Below the pieces are notes generated by a model. It had not been told where the DNA came from. It did not search any database and saw only the letters and a list, made by a program, of their open reading frames with translations. A DNA stretch of 64,000 nucleotides from Actinosynnema sp. ALI-1.44. GTDB taxonomy: Bacteria; Actinomycetota; Actinomycetes; Mycobacteriales; Pseudonocardiaceae. Position numbers and translations under genes: made by a program. The stretch lies in NCBI RefSeq assembly GCF_001984155.1, contig NZ_MTQO01000036.1, positions 62,001-126,000 on the forward strand, written 5' to 3'. Below, in pieces: positions 50,025-58,862 of the stretch (the stretch's first letter is position 1; each line of letters begins with the position of its first letter).

Positions 50025-51151
50025 AGGCGGTCCGCTCCTTCCAAGGGCGCGACAGGTCGAGACGACCGGGGCTGGGGAACCTCGGAGTGGGCGAGTCCGG
50101 CGCGCACCGACATCCAGGTGCCGAGTGCGCTTTCGGCGGTGATGCCCGGACCGAATCCCGCGATCAGGCCCCTGTGGCCCTGGACGGCGGTTCCTTCCTC
50201 GAACATCCGGCGCACGGCGTCGATCACGACGGCGCTGGCGATGTTGCCGTACTCGGTCAGCGTGGCCCGGCTGAACCGGAACGCCTCCGGTTCCACGTGC
50301 AGGAACCGGGACAGGTCGTCGAGGATGCGCGGTCCACCGGCGTGCACGATGTAGAAGTCCAGCTGCGAGGCGTCCCAGCCGTGTCCTTTCGCCAAGGTCA
50401 CCAACGCGGGCGCCAGCGGTTCCATGGTGGTGGGCACCCGTTTGTCCAGCAGGAAGTGGAAGCCCGTTTCCCGGACGCTGTACGCGATCCAGTCCTCGGT
50501 GTCGGGCACCAGGTGCGACCTGTTGCGCACCAGCTTGATGCCCTCGCCGCCTTCGCCCCGCACCGCCACGGCGGCGACGGCATCACCGAAGAGCCCGTTG
50601 CTGAGCAGTGAACCGACGCCGACATCACCCGGCTGGTAGCACAACGAACAGAACTCGCAGGACACGATCAACGCGTTGGCATAGGGATAGGCGGTGCAGA
50701 AGTCGTGGGCGCGGTTGATCGCGGCGCCTCCGGCGGCACATCCCAACTGCGCCATGGGCATCTGCCGGGTGTCCGATCGGAAGCCCAACGTGTTGATCAT
50801 CCAGGCCGTCAGCGACGGCATCATGAATCCGGTGCAGGACACGTAGACGATCAGATCTATGTCCGCGCTGGACAGCCCCGCGTTGTCCAGCGCGGTGCGC
50901 ACGACGGTGGGAACACGGGCCTTCGCCTCCCGCTCGTAGATTTCGTTCCGTTCTCGGAAACCGGGGTGCCGCAACGTCGTCTCGATCGGTTGGATGATGT
51001 GCCGCTTGCGCACGCCGGTGTTCTCGATCAGCCGCAGCGCCAGTGGCAGCTGCGCGTGGTCGGCGTGGATGGAACGCGCGAGGGCGAGCGTTTCCTCAGC
51101 GGTGATGACGTGTTCGGGAACGGCGACCGCTGGTCTGCACAAGGTAGCCAT
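50021..51151 (-). CDS. rppA: Type III polyketide synthase, tetrahydroxynaphthalene synthase
   Basis: 376 residues. The Cys-His-Asn triad of chalcone-synthase-like enzymes is visible: MAQLGCAAGGAAINRA, FYIVHAGGPRILDDL and TEYGNIASAVVIDA. Five malonyl-CoA give 1,3,6,8-tetrahydroxynaphthalene in RppA enzymes. The next three genes (P450, cupin, FAD monooxygenase) are read as one operon by GTGA overlaps, matching the flaviolin/biflaviolin pathway. AGGAG precedes the ATG at 51151; the longer reading to 51262 is untranslated leader. Its promoter should lie in the 136 bases before it. Confidence 0.9.
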   Translation of the reverse strand: MATLCRPAVAVPEHVITAEETLALARSIHADHAQLPLALRLIENTGVRKRHIIQPIETTLRHPGFRERNEIYEREAKARVPTVVRTALDNAGLSSADIDLIVYVSCTGFMMPSLTAWMINTLGFRSDTRQMPMAQLGCAAGGAAINRAHDFCTAYPYANALIVSCEFCSLCYQPGDVGVGSLLSNGLFGDAVAAVAVRGEGGEGIKLVRNRSHLVPDTEDWIAYSVRETGFHFLLDKRVPTTMEPLAPALVTLAKGHGWDASQLDFYIVHAGGPRILDDLSRFLHVEPEAFRFSRATLTEYGNIASAVVIDAVRRMFEEGTAVQGHRGLIAGFGPGITAESALGTWMSVRAGLAHSEVPQPRSSRPVAPLEGADRL

Positions 51152-51287
51152 GAGGCTCCTTTCCTTTCCCCACCAACATACTTTCCGTGCCCGGCCGAAC
51201 AAGTACTCGTTGTGATGAAACGGCTTCCCCGTCGAGTGCCGCACCGCACACTTTCTGTCCATTGTCGACTGGACGTAACCGTTTCCG

Positions 51288-52490
51288 TCACCAGTAAACC
51301 GGAACGCGCTCGGGAATTATGGCCATTCGGTTGGGCGCCCACGCGATGTCCGCGACGGGAACGGCGAGCCTCAGGCGAGGCAGGTGGTGCACCAGGACCT
51401 GGATGGCGACCGCCGACTGCCTGCGGACAAGGTGGCCGCCAGGACAGTGGTGGCGGCCATACCCGAAGCGCAGGTGCGGATTGGGGCTGCGAGCGGGGTC
51501 GAAGACCTCGGGTTCGGCGAAGGCGGCCGGGTCGAAGTTCACCGCGTCGAGGGACACCATGATCAGGTCTCCCTGCCTGACGAACACGTCCCCGAGCGGA
51601 CCGTCCTCCGTGACGTAACGCTGGATGGCGTTGCCCAGGACGACACTGCACCGCAGGAGTTCTTCCACGCAATGGGCCGTCATGTCCGGCCGGTGCCGCA
51701 GGGTGTCCATCACGGTCGGCTGCTCGAGGAGTTTCACCACCGCGACGCCGAGGAAGCTGGCGAAGTCCTCGTATCCGCTGACGTACAGCAATGCCGCGAT
51801 GTTGGCGAGTTCGACGTCGTCGAGGACGCGGTGGCGATCGTTGAGGACGGCGATCCGGTCGAGCAGGCCCCGTGGGCGGTCCAGCCGGGTGCGGATGTGC
51901 GCGAGCATGTAGTCGCGGAGCTCGTCCCAGTTGCGGGCGAGTTCCTCGTTGGTCGGCGTCTTCATGGTCAGGTCGAGATCGGCGCGCGGTGCCAGCCAGT
52001 GGTGGTCCTTGATGGGCAGGCCGAGCAGGCGGTGCATGCAATGGCTGGCGACCCATTCGGCGAAGTACCGATGCAGATCGCCGGGATCACCGTTGCCGGT
52101 CATCGCGTCCAGACCGGCACGGGTGACGTGCGCGACCCAGCCGGATGGCAGGTCGGGTTGGTGGCGGCCCAGTGCCTTCAGGACCTCGTCACGCAGACCG
52201 GCGCGGTGCAGGTAGTCCATGGCGCCCATCAGTTCCGGCGCGAGGATCGGCGCGTCCTGCACGGGGCTTCCTTCTTCGGCCAGCACCTGTCGGCCGAACC
52301 TCCGTTCCCGCAGGACGTGCCGGGCCAGGTCGTAGCCGGTGACCAGCCACGCTTCCCCGCCCGCGTTGGTCCTGACCTTCGCGACGGGGCAACGACGCTG
52401 CAGATCGCTCAGCTCCGGCGCGAGCCTGTCGCCCCGGTCGCTGAACGGGTAGTGCGGCAAAACCTGTTCGGGCGTCGCCACCGGCTTCAC
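51288..52490 (-). CDS. Cytochrome P450 of the A-PCP-reductase operon
   Basis: 400 residues. Heme loop FGYGRHHCPGGHLVRR and ExxR in VEELLRCSVV. The I-helix reads LLYVSGYEDFASFLG, without the normal Thr, so oxygen activation may rely on the substrate or on other residues. The GTG at 52490 overlaps the upstream P450 stop (GTGA), the pattern seen throughout this cluster; an upstream in-frame start at 52547 would add 19 residues. It is the last gene of the PNPOx-NRPS-P450-P450 operon. Confidence 0.88.
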   Translation of the reverse strand: MKPVATPEQVLPHYPFSDRGDRLAPELSDLQRRCPVAKVRTNAGGEAWLVTGYDLARHVLRERRFGRQVLAEEGSPVQDAPILAPELMGAMDYLHRAGLRDEVLKALGRHQPDLPSGWVAHVTRAGLDAMTGNGDPGDLHRYFAEWVASHCMHRLLGLPIKDHHWLAPRADLDLTMKTPTNEELARNWDELRDYMLAHIRTRLDRPRGLLDRIAVLNDRHRVLDDVELANIAALLYVSGYEDFASFLGVAVVKLLEQPTVMDTLRHRPDMTAHCVEELLRCSVVLGNAIQRYVTEDGPLGDVFVRQGDLIMVSLDAVNFDPAAFAEPEVFDPARSPNPHLRFGYGRHHCPGGHLVRRQSAVAIQVLVHHLPRLRLAVPVADIAWAPNRMAIIPERVPVYW

Positions 52491-53659
52491 CTGTCCCAAC
52501 GGACAAGCAGGCGCGCCGGTGCACGCAACGGTGTCGATTCGTCCCACGGGATCACGTCGGGTGGTTCGTCGAGTTGGAGACCGGGCAACCGCCGCAGCAA
52601 CACCTCCAGTGCGACAGTGAGTTGCAGGCGGGTCAGGTGGGCGCCGGTGCAGTGGTGTGGTCCACGGCCGAACGTGGTGTGCGGATTGGGGCTCCTGGCG
52701 AGGTCCAGGTCGTCGGGATCGGTGAACGCGGCCGGGTCGCGGTTGGCCGAGGCGATGACGGGCAGGACCGCGTCACCGGCCCGGATCCGCCTGCCGCGCA
52801 GCGTGAGATCCTCCTGGGCCACCAGGATGTTGATGGCGTTCATCAGCGGGACGTAGCGCAACAGTTCCTCCACCGCCGTCGGGATGCGCGCGGGGTCGGC
52901 CCGCAACAGCCCGAGCTGGCCGGGATGGGTGAGCAGCACCAGCAGCGCGTTGCCGGTGTGCTGGATGTTCGTCTTGTAACCCGCCATGAGCATGGTGACC
53001 ACGAAGCTGACGACGTCGTCACGGGTCAGGCGACTGAGCAGCAAGCAGATGTAGCTGTCATCGGGCTCGTGTTCCTTGCGACTGACCAGTTCGCTGGCGT
53101 AGTCCTGTAGTGCGTACAAGGCGGCGAGCACGTCGTCCATGGGCAGGCCCGCCGCGCTGAGCAGGGTGAGCGTGTGCGGCAGGAAGGTGTCACGGTCCTC
53201 GTAGGGCAACCCGACCGTCTCGCACAACACCCGCAACGGCAGTGGCTCCACAAAGGACGGGACGAGGTCCGCCGTCGTGCCCGCGCCCGTCATGACGTCG
53301 ACCAGCCCGTCGGCGATCGCGCGGATGCGGGGGACCATGAAACGCAGACGTGGCCGGGTGAACAGCGGCAGCACCGCCCGGCGCACCCGGTGGTGCTGTC
53401 CGCCGGTCATCTCCAGGAACGTCGGCAGGCACGCGGGCGGCTGCGCGCCCTCGCGGACGGGCCACGCCGACAGCAGTGGCCGGACGAGTCGCGGATCGGC
53501 GAACGCGGCACGGACATCGTCGTACCGGCTCAGCAGCCACCCGGTTTCACCGTTGGCCAACCGGGCTTGCACCACCGGCTCGTCGACCCGCAGGCGCGCG
53601 TAGGCACGAGGGGGCCCTGCCGTACCCGGGTCGGGCGCCGGTACCGGGATGAGCGTCAT
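52487..53659 (-). CDS. Cytochrome P450 of the A-PCP-reductase operon
   Basis: 390 residues. Heme loop FGRGPHHCTGAHLTRLQL, ExxR in VEELLRYVPLM, and I-helix MLMAGYKTNIQHTGN with a recognisable AGxxT core. The gene is translationally coupled to the NRPS gene (ATGA at 53656-53659). P450s in this position commonly hydroxylate or couple an aminoacyl group while it is held on the carrier (established for several NRPS pathways; inferred here). Confidence 0.9.
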   Translation of the reverse strand: MTLIPVPAPDPGTAGPPRAYARLRVDEPVVQARLANGETGWLLSRYDDVRAAFADPRLVRPLLSAWPVREGAQPPACLPTFLEMTGGQHHRVRRAVLPLFTRPRLRFMVPRIRAIADGLVDVMTGAGTTADLVPSFVEPLPLRVLCETVGLPYEDRDTFLPHTLTLLSAAGLPMDDVLAALYALQDYASELVSRKEHEPDDSYICLLLSRLTRDDVVSFVVTMLMAGYKTNIQHTGNALLVLLTHPGQLGLLRADPARIPTAVEELLRYVPLMNAINILVAQEDLTLRGRRIRAGDAVLPVIASANRDPAAFTDPDDLDLARSPNPHTTFGRGPHHCTGAHLTRLQLTVALEVLLRRLPGLQLDEPPDVIPWDESTPLRAPARLLVRWDR

Positions 53660-56600
53660 ACCAGATCCTTGGAGTCGGATTCCCGACGCTGCCGCGGCCG
53701 GGGAATGTAGCCGGAGTCGAAGAAGTACTCCAGGTAGCGGTCGAGCAGAGCGGCGTCGACAGGCGGGCAGTGCAGGCCGCTGCCCGCCATCGCCTGTTCG
53801 AGGTTGCGCCTGCCCAGGCACGGGAAGGTCCCGTCCAGGTACATCTCCTTGACCGAGATGTCGGCCTTGTGCCCGCGGTCGACGCACAGGGACACGAACG
53901 GCGCGGTGGGGCTGGTGGGATTCTGGGCGACGTGCCGTACCAGTTCACCGACCCATTGCTGGTACGGCAGCATCCGAAGGGCGAAGCCCGCGGCACGCAT
54001 GCGTTCGAGGACGTCGGCCAACAGGGCCGGTCGCGGATTGGTGAGGTGGTAGACGCGATCGCTCGCCCGCTGCCGGGTGGCGACGTGCACGACGGCTTCG
54101 GCGACGTAGTCGACCGGCACGAAGTCCATCGGCAGGGCGATGTCGGGCGCGAGGCCGGTCTCGGCGATGGTCTTGAACAGCGAGCAGATCGCCGTGTCGG
54201 TGTTGCACGCGCCGTGCCACCGGTCGCCGGTGATCTCGTACGGCCGGTAGACGGCGGTCGGCAACCCCTGGGACGCGGCTTGGCGCAGCAGTCCCTCGGC
54301 CACCCATTTGCTTTCCGCGTAGCCCATGCTGAGCCGGTCGGCGTGACACAGCTCGGTGTCCTCGTCCACGTGCCGGACGCCCGCGGTGCCGAATCCGGCC
54401 AGGACCGCGATGGTGGACAGGAAGTGCACCGGCACCCGCCGGGGCCCGGCCAGCCGGATGATCTCCCTCGTGCTCTCCACGTTGGCTGCCCGCAACGCCT
54501 CGTAGGGATAGAGGAAGTTGACCTGGGCGGCGTTGTGCACCACCAGGTCCAGACGCCCTGCCAGCTCCGCGACGTGGCCGGGCGACATGCCCAGTCCCGG
54601 CGCCGCCAGATCCGCCGGAAAGCACACCACCCGGTCCCATGCCGTGTCCGGCAGGCGCAGCCCGTATCGGCCAAGGGCGGCCCGCACTCGCCGCTCGGCG
54701 TGCGCGGATGTCGTTGCCCGCACGGGAAGGTGCACACGGGCGGGTGTCGCGAGCAGCAGGCGGCGCAGCAGAAAAGCACCGACGAACCCCGTGGCACCGG
54801 TGAGCAGCACCTCCGACGGGTTCTCCGGCCGGGGTGCCGGTCCCTGGACGTCGGGAAGGACGAGTCCGAGTTCCCGCTCACGAACGAAGTCGACCGTCGC
54901 GACAGGAGTCGTGGTGCCGGTGCCGCGCACAGCGCGCACGGCTTCGGCGAACCCGGCCAGCGTTGGCGTGTCCAGCAGGGACCTGATCAGGCTGGAGCCG
55001 AAGGTGGCGTCGATGTTGAGCACCGCGAGTGTGCGGGTGACGATCTCGGAGGCGAGCAGCGAGTCACCACCGATGGCGAAGAAGTCGTCCTCGGGGGCGG
55101 GACGCTCCCGCAGGACCAGCTCCCACACGTGCGCGATCGCGTCGAGCACACCCTCGACCGGTGCCGCGGCGCCCGGCGTCGCCGCGTTGACCGACAACCG
55201 CTTCCGGTCGACTTTTCCGCTGCCGCCGACCGGGAACTGGCGCATCGCGACCAGGAGCGGGACGGCTTGGCTGGGCAGCCACTGCGCGCAGTAGGCGCGC
55301 AACGCGTCCAACGGCAACGGGTCGCCGGGTTCCGCGGCGGTGAGGTACGCGACCGGACGGTCCCCGTCGAGCTCCACCGCGGCCTCACCGACAGCGGGAT
55401 GGATACGCAGCCGAGCCTCGATCTCGTCGAGTTCGATGCGGTGCCCGCGCAGCTTCACCTGGCGGTCCAGCCGTCCCCGGTACTCCAGCAGCCCGTCGTG
55501 CGCCCGCACAGCACGGTCCCCGGTGCGGTAGAGCCGTTCGCGCCGCCCGTCGACGGCCACCGTCACGAACCGCTCGGCGGTCAGCTCCGCGTCGCCGGCG
55601 TACCCCACGGCCAGACCATCGCCGCCGACGTACAACTCGCCTTCCTCGCCCGGCGCGGCCACAGTGCGGTCCGAGCGCAGGACATAAGCGGTGGAGGCGC
55701 CGAAAGGCCTGCCGATGGGAACGCCCCTGTCCTGCGCGGGCGCGGTCCGCAGGACGTGGGCGGTGGAGACCACCGTGTTCTCCGTGGGCCCGTAGAAGTT
55801 GACCACGGTGGTGTCCGGGCACGCTGCCATGACGGTCGCGGCGAGACTGGCGTCCATCGCCTCACCGCCCGCGGACACGAAACGCAGCCCGCTCAGCGCC
55901 CGCGGACGCGTCCTGGCCACGTGGTGGAAGACGCTGGTGGTCAGGTACGCGACCGTCACCCCGTTGTCACGCAACACATCCTCCAGCGCCGGCGGTGAAA
56001 CCAGGTCGGCTCGGTCGACCAGGACCAGGCACGCACCGGTGAGCAGCCCGTTCCAGATCTCGATCGTGGACGCGTCGGAGGACAGGCTGTAACCGTGCAG
56101 CACCCGGTCGCCGGGACCCGGTGGCGGCAGCTCCGGATCGGACAGCACCAGGCGGACGACACCACGGTGGGTGATCACCACGGGTTTGGGGCGACCGGAC
56201 GAGCCGGACGTGAACATCACGTAAGCACAGTCCGTGCCAGGGGAAGACGCCGCACGCCTGGTCTGGTTCGGCACGTGACCGGGTGGATCGGCGGATACCG
56301 CCCGTGACACGGGATCGACGTCGACGAAGGTCCGCGGGCCACGCGGGCGTCTGGCGCCGGGCAGCATCACCACCGCGTGCACGTCGCCGTCCTCGACCAT
56401 CACGCGCAACCGGGCAGGCGGGAGTTCCTCGTCGAGCGGCACATAGGCACAACCGGCTTTGAGCACACCCAGCACAGCCACGAGTGCTTCCAGGCACCGT
56501 CCGCCACACACTCCGACAGCCGAACCTGGTTCGACGCCGTGGTCGAGCAGCCGCGCAGCCACCTGATCGGAGCGAACGTCGAGCTGCGCGTAGGTCAGCT

Positions 56601-56736
56601 CACCGCCGCGGTGCCGTGCCGCTGGTGCGTGCGGGCGGGCGCCCACCTGTGCCTGGAACAGATCCGGCAGACTGCGGTCGCCGGGATAGGCTGGTGCGAC
56701 TCGTGTGTGGCACGCGGGGACTTCGGCGGTTCTCAT
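53656..56736 (-). CDS. NRPS A-PCP-thioester reductase (A-T-R)
   Basis: 1026 residues. A domain (about 20-530): MFTSGSSGRPKPVVITH, SSDASTIEIWNGLL, VNFYGPTENT, YRTGDRAV, GSGKVDRKRL. Carrier (about 545-615): DDFFAIGGDSLLASEI. C-terminal NAD(P)-dependent thioester reductase (about 650-1000): VLLTGATGFVGAFLLRR, FLSTIAVLAGFG, and the catalytic pair in YAESKWVAEGLL. The protein activates one amino or aromatic acid, presents it to the P450s and releases it by reduction to an aldehyde or alcohol. There is no condensation domain. Pocket residues begin D-A-I and do not match a specificity I know. AGGA precedes the ATG at 56736. Confidence 0.92.
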   Translation of the reverse strand: MRTAEVPACHTRVAPAYPGDRSLPDLFQAQVGARPHAPAARHRGGELTYAQLDVRSDQVAARLLDHGVEPGSAVGVCGGRCLEALVAVLGVLKAGCAYVPLDEELPPARLRVMVEDGDVHAVVMLPGARRPRGPRTFVDVDPVSRAVSADPPGHVPNQTRRAASSPGTDCAYVMFTSGSSGRPKPVVITHRGVVRLVLSDPELPPPGPGDRVLHGYSLSSDASTIEIWNGLLTGACLVLVDRADLVSPPALEDVLRDNGVTVAYLTTSVFHHVARTRPRALSGLRFVSAGGEAMDASLAATVMAACPDTTVVNFYGPTENTVVSTAHVLRTAPAQDRGVPIGRPFGASTAYVLRSDRTVAAPGEEGELYVGGDGLAVGYAGDAELTAERFVTVAVDGRRERLYRTGDRAVRAHDGLLEYRGRLDRQVKLRGHRIELDEIEARLRIHPAVGEAAVELDGDRPVAYLTAAEPGDPLPLDALRAYCAQWLPSQAVPLLVAMRQFPVGGSGKVDRKRLSVNAATPGAAAPVEGVLDAIAHVWELVLRERPAPEDDFFAIGGDSLLASEIVTRTLAVLNIDATFGSSLIRSLLDTPTLAGFAEAVRAVRGTGTTTPVATVDFVRERELGLVLPDVQGPAPRPENPSEVLLTGATGFVGAFLLRRLLLATPARVHLPVRATTSAHAERRVRAALGRYGLRLPDTAWDRVVCFPADLAAPGLGMSPGHVAELAGRLDLVVHNAAQVNFLYPYEALRAANVESTREIIRLAGPRRVPVHFLSTIAVLAGFGTAGVRHVDEDTELCHADRLSMGYAESKWVAEGLLRQAASQGLPTAVYRPYEITGDRWHGACNTDTAICSLFKTIAETGLAPDIALPMDFVPVDYVAEAVVHVATRQRASDRVYHLTNPRPALLADVLERMRAAGFALRMLPYQQWVGELVRHVAQNPTSPTAPFVSLCVDRGHKADISVKEMYLDGTFPCLGRRNLEQAMAGSGLHCPPVDAALLDRYLEYFFDSGYIPRPRQRRESDSKDLV

Positions 56737-56767
56737 GTCGTCCTGTTCCCGTTGGTGTGTATGTCGA

Positions 56768-57220
56768 TCACGACACGGTGCCGGCGAAGTCCGCGGCGAA
56801 CGTCGCGAAGTTCGCCGTCCGCCAGTGCTGTGGCCGCATCCGGATCGCGATGTCGTCCGTCAACTGCTGCACGGTCGCTGCCAGGTAGGGGCCCGCTTCC
56901 CCTGGATCCAGGTACCGGTAGGCCATTGCCTCACGCTCGGCGGGCGGCACCGGATCGCTGACGGAGGTCACGGGGCCTTCCACGCTGACGTACCGGTACG
57001 GCGGGCTTTCATCCTGCACGCAGATGCTGAACCGCCCCGCCACACGCAGCAGCCGCGCTTTCACCGTCTCCCGGCCGGTCTGGACGACCAGGTCACCGCC
57101 GGGCGTGTACCTGTACCAGACAGGCACGAGCAACGGGGCGTGACCGTTTCGCGCGGTGGCCACGCCCAGCACTCCGACGTGGACGTCGGCCAGGAAAAAT
57201 TCGCGTTCTTCATTCGACAT
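56768..57220 (-). CDS. Pyridoxamine 5'-phosphate oxidase-like (PNPOx/F420 split-barrel) protein
   Basis: 150 residues with the split-barrel pattern: LADVHVGVLGVATARNGHAP, LLVPVWYRYTPGGDLVVQTG, RFSICVQDESPPYRYVSVEG. Actinobacterial proteins of this type use FMN or F420, or only bind flavin. It is the first gene of the operon with the A-PCP-reductase gene (31 bases apart), so it may reduce an intermediate or recycle a cofactor. The ATG at 57220 has a poor ribosome site. The gene is divergent from the preQ0 operon. Confidence 0.82.
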   Translation of the reverse strand: MSNEEREFFLADVHVGVLGVATARNGHAPLLVPVWYRYTPGGDLVVQTGRETVKARLLRVAGRFSICVQDESPPYRYVSVEGPVTSVSDPVPPAEREAMAYRYLDPGEAGPYLAATVQQLTDDIAIRMRPQHWRTANFATFAADFAGTVS

Positions 57221-57678
57221 AGCGGGAACCACACGACTCTCCCTGCATCGACTGTTACCTGTGATCCACCATGCCATGACCGCGGCATCACACAAGTAAC
57301 CTAACCGGGGGATTCGCGTCATCAATAGGGCATTCCCGGTTCATTGCTCGAACGCGGCGAGGTACCGTCATTCGCATGCGACAGACCGCCTTACTTCATC
57401 ACGTGTAGAAATCGACGCGAACGAACCGCGAACACCCCCGCCCAGGCCACGTCAACGCCACTGAACAGCGGCGTTGACGTCGACAGGAACACCTGGGCGG
57501 CATTTCAAACATGCGAAACGCGACATGGAATCCGCCCGCCCGGAATGGACAAATTCCGGACATCCCTCGATTGGTGAGACCATTTGACCACCCTCCGAAT
57601 CCGGGCCGGTCGACGGCCAGTTCGATCACTCATCGACCGCGGCCGACGGCCACGATATTCCACGAAAGGTTGCCGCTC
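57221..57678. promoter_or_regulatory. Divergent control region between NRPS/P450 and preQ0 operons
   Basis: 458 bases with no credible gene and clearly lower GC content than the surroundings (57280-57420 especially). It should contain promoters for both operons and the perfect 11-base inverted repeat at 57449-57480. The reading frame that crosses its right part in frame with queC is not conserved QueC sequence. Confidence 0.5.
57449..57480. promoter_or_regulatory. Perfect 11-base inverted repeat upstream of queC
   Basis: ACGTCAACGCC pairs with GGCGTTGACGT across a 10-base spacer, about 200 bases before queC. It could be an operator for a dimeric repressor, or a hairpin in the queC leader. 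It does not show the compact pseudoknot of a preQ1 riboswitch by eye. Confidence 0.45.
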
Positions 57679-58389
57679 GTGAATGGCAATGGCGATCGAG
57701 GAGATTCGACGCTGGTTCTGCTGTCGGGTGGACTGGATTCCACCGTGCTGACGACAGAACTCCTGCGCACCGGGGCCGTCGTGCAGGCCGTCAGCGTCCA
57801 CTACGGCCAGCGGCACGCCGTCGAACTGGAGGCAGCGGCCGCCGTCGCGAGCCGACTGGGGATCCCTCACGAGATCGTCGACCTCGGCGTGTTGCGGCAG
57901 CACCTCCGGTCCGCGCTCACCGGGGCGGGCGACATCCCCCACGGCCACTACACAGCCGACACCATGACGGCCACCGTCGTGCCCAACCGCAACGCGATCA
58001 TGCTGATGGTGGCGGCAGGCATCGCGGCCGCGCGGGGCCTGAGGAGGGTGGCCACGGCCGTGCACTCCGGTGACCACCCGATCTACCCGGACTGCCGACC
58101 GGAGTTCATCGCCGCGGCGAACCTGGCGGCGATGCTCGGGACCGAGACCGTCCGCGTCGAGGCGCCCTACATGCGCTTGACGAAAGCCGAGATCGCGGCC
58201 AAAGGCGCACTGCACAACGCACCCATGGAACTGTCCTGGTCCTGCTACGAGGGTGGCGACTTCGCCGGGCGGCACTGCGGCCGGTGCGGCACATGCGTGG
58301 AACGCGCCGAGGCGTTTCACCTGGCCGGCGTGCGTGACCCCACCGACTACGCCGACACGGCGTTCTGGCGTGAGCAGGTGACCGTATGA
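57679..58389 (+). CDS. queC: 7-cyano-7-deazaguanine synthase
   Basis: 236 residues. The ATP-pyrophosphatase loop VLLSGGLDSTVLTTELL is at the N-terminus, SVHYGQRHAVELEAAAAVA follows, and the zinc cysteines are SWSCYEGGDFAGRHCG, RCGTC. QueC converts 7-carboxy-7-deazaguanine to preQ0 using ATP and ammonia. The GTG at 57679 has AAAGG nine bases before it; a longer in-frame reading to 57511 lacks QueC similarity. First gene of a four-gene operon with ATGA/GTGA overlaps at every junction. Confidence 0.92.
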   Translation: MNGNGDRGDSTLVLLSGGLDSTVLTTELLRTGAVVQAVSVHYGQRHAVELEAAAAVASRLGIPHEIVDLGVLRQHLRSALTGAGDIPHGHYTADTMTATVVPNRNAIMLMVAAGIAAARGLRRVATAVHSGDHPIYPDCRPEFIAAANLAAMLGTETVRVEAPYMRLTKAEIAAKGALHNAPMELSWSCYEGGDFAGRHCGRCGTCVERAEAFHLAGVRDPTDYADTAFWREQVTV

Positions 58390-58862
58390 CAGACCGGTTG
58401 ACAGGCCGTTTGACACAGCAGACGTCGGTACAGGTCCGGCACAACTTCGAAACCGCGCACCGGCTGCCCGAACTGGGCGGCAAGTGCGTCAACCTGCACG
58501 GCCACTCCTGGTGGCTGGAAGCGACCGTCACCGCGGTGACAGGTGATCCCGGCGAAGTGGTGTGCGAGTTCGGCGCGTTGAAAGTGGCGCTGCGCGAATG
58601 GGTGGACGTCAACCTCGACCACGGCACCATGCTCGGCGTCGCCGATCCGCTGCTGCCTGCGCTGGCCGACGCGGGCCGGGTGTTCGTGTTCGGCAAGGAC
58701 GAACCAGCGGCCGATCTGCCGTGGCCGACCGTGGAAGCGACAGCACACCTGCTCACCCGGGTGACCACCACCATCGCCACCGATCTCGACCCCCGCCTCG
58801 TGGTGACGCACATGCGGGTGACCGAGACCCACGTCAACGCGGCGGAGGTGCACGCCTCGTGA
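58386..58862 (+). CDS. queD: 6-carboxy-5,6,7,8-tetrahydropterin synthase
   Basis: 158 residues of the PTPS/QueD family: VRHNFETAHRLPELGGKCVN with the first zinc His and the catalytic Cys, then LHGHSWWLEATV with two zinc His, VNLDHGTML with the Asp-His, and PTVEATAHLL. It makes 6-carboxytetrahydropterin from dihydroneopterin triphosphate supplied by the FolE protein of the same operon. Start ATG 58386 overlaps the queC stop. Confidence 0.92.
   Translation: MTDRLTGRLTQQTSVQVRHNFETAHRLPELGGKCVNLHGHSWWLEATVTAVTGDPGEVVCEFGALKVALREWVDVNLDHGTMLGVADPLLPALADAGRVFVFGKDEPAADLPWPTVEATAHLLTRVTTTIATDLDPRLVVTHMRVTETHVNAAEVHAS

Noticed and set aside
53547-54881. 444-codon minus-strand frame beside the thioester reductase
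   Set aside because: Overlaps the reductase domain in another frame; Arg/Pro/Ser-rich shadow.
57221-57678. preQ1-type riboswitch upstream of queC
   Set aside because: No compact H-type pseudoknot or conserved A-rich tail seen; only an 11-base inverted repeat is clear.
57679-58389. queC as QatC of a Qat defence system
   Set aside because: It is followed by queD, queE and folE, a full preQ0 pathway, and no QatA/B/D-like genes are present.
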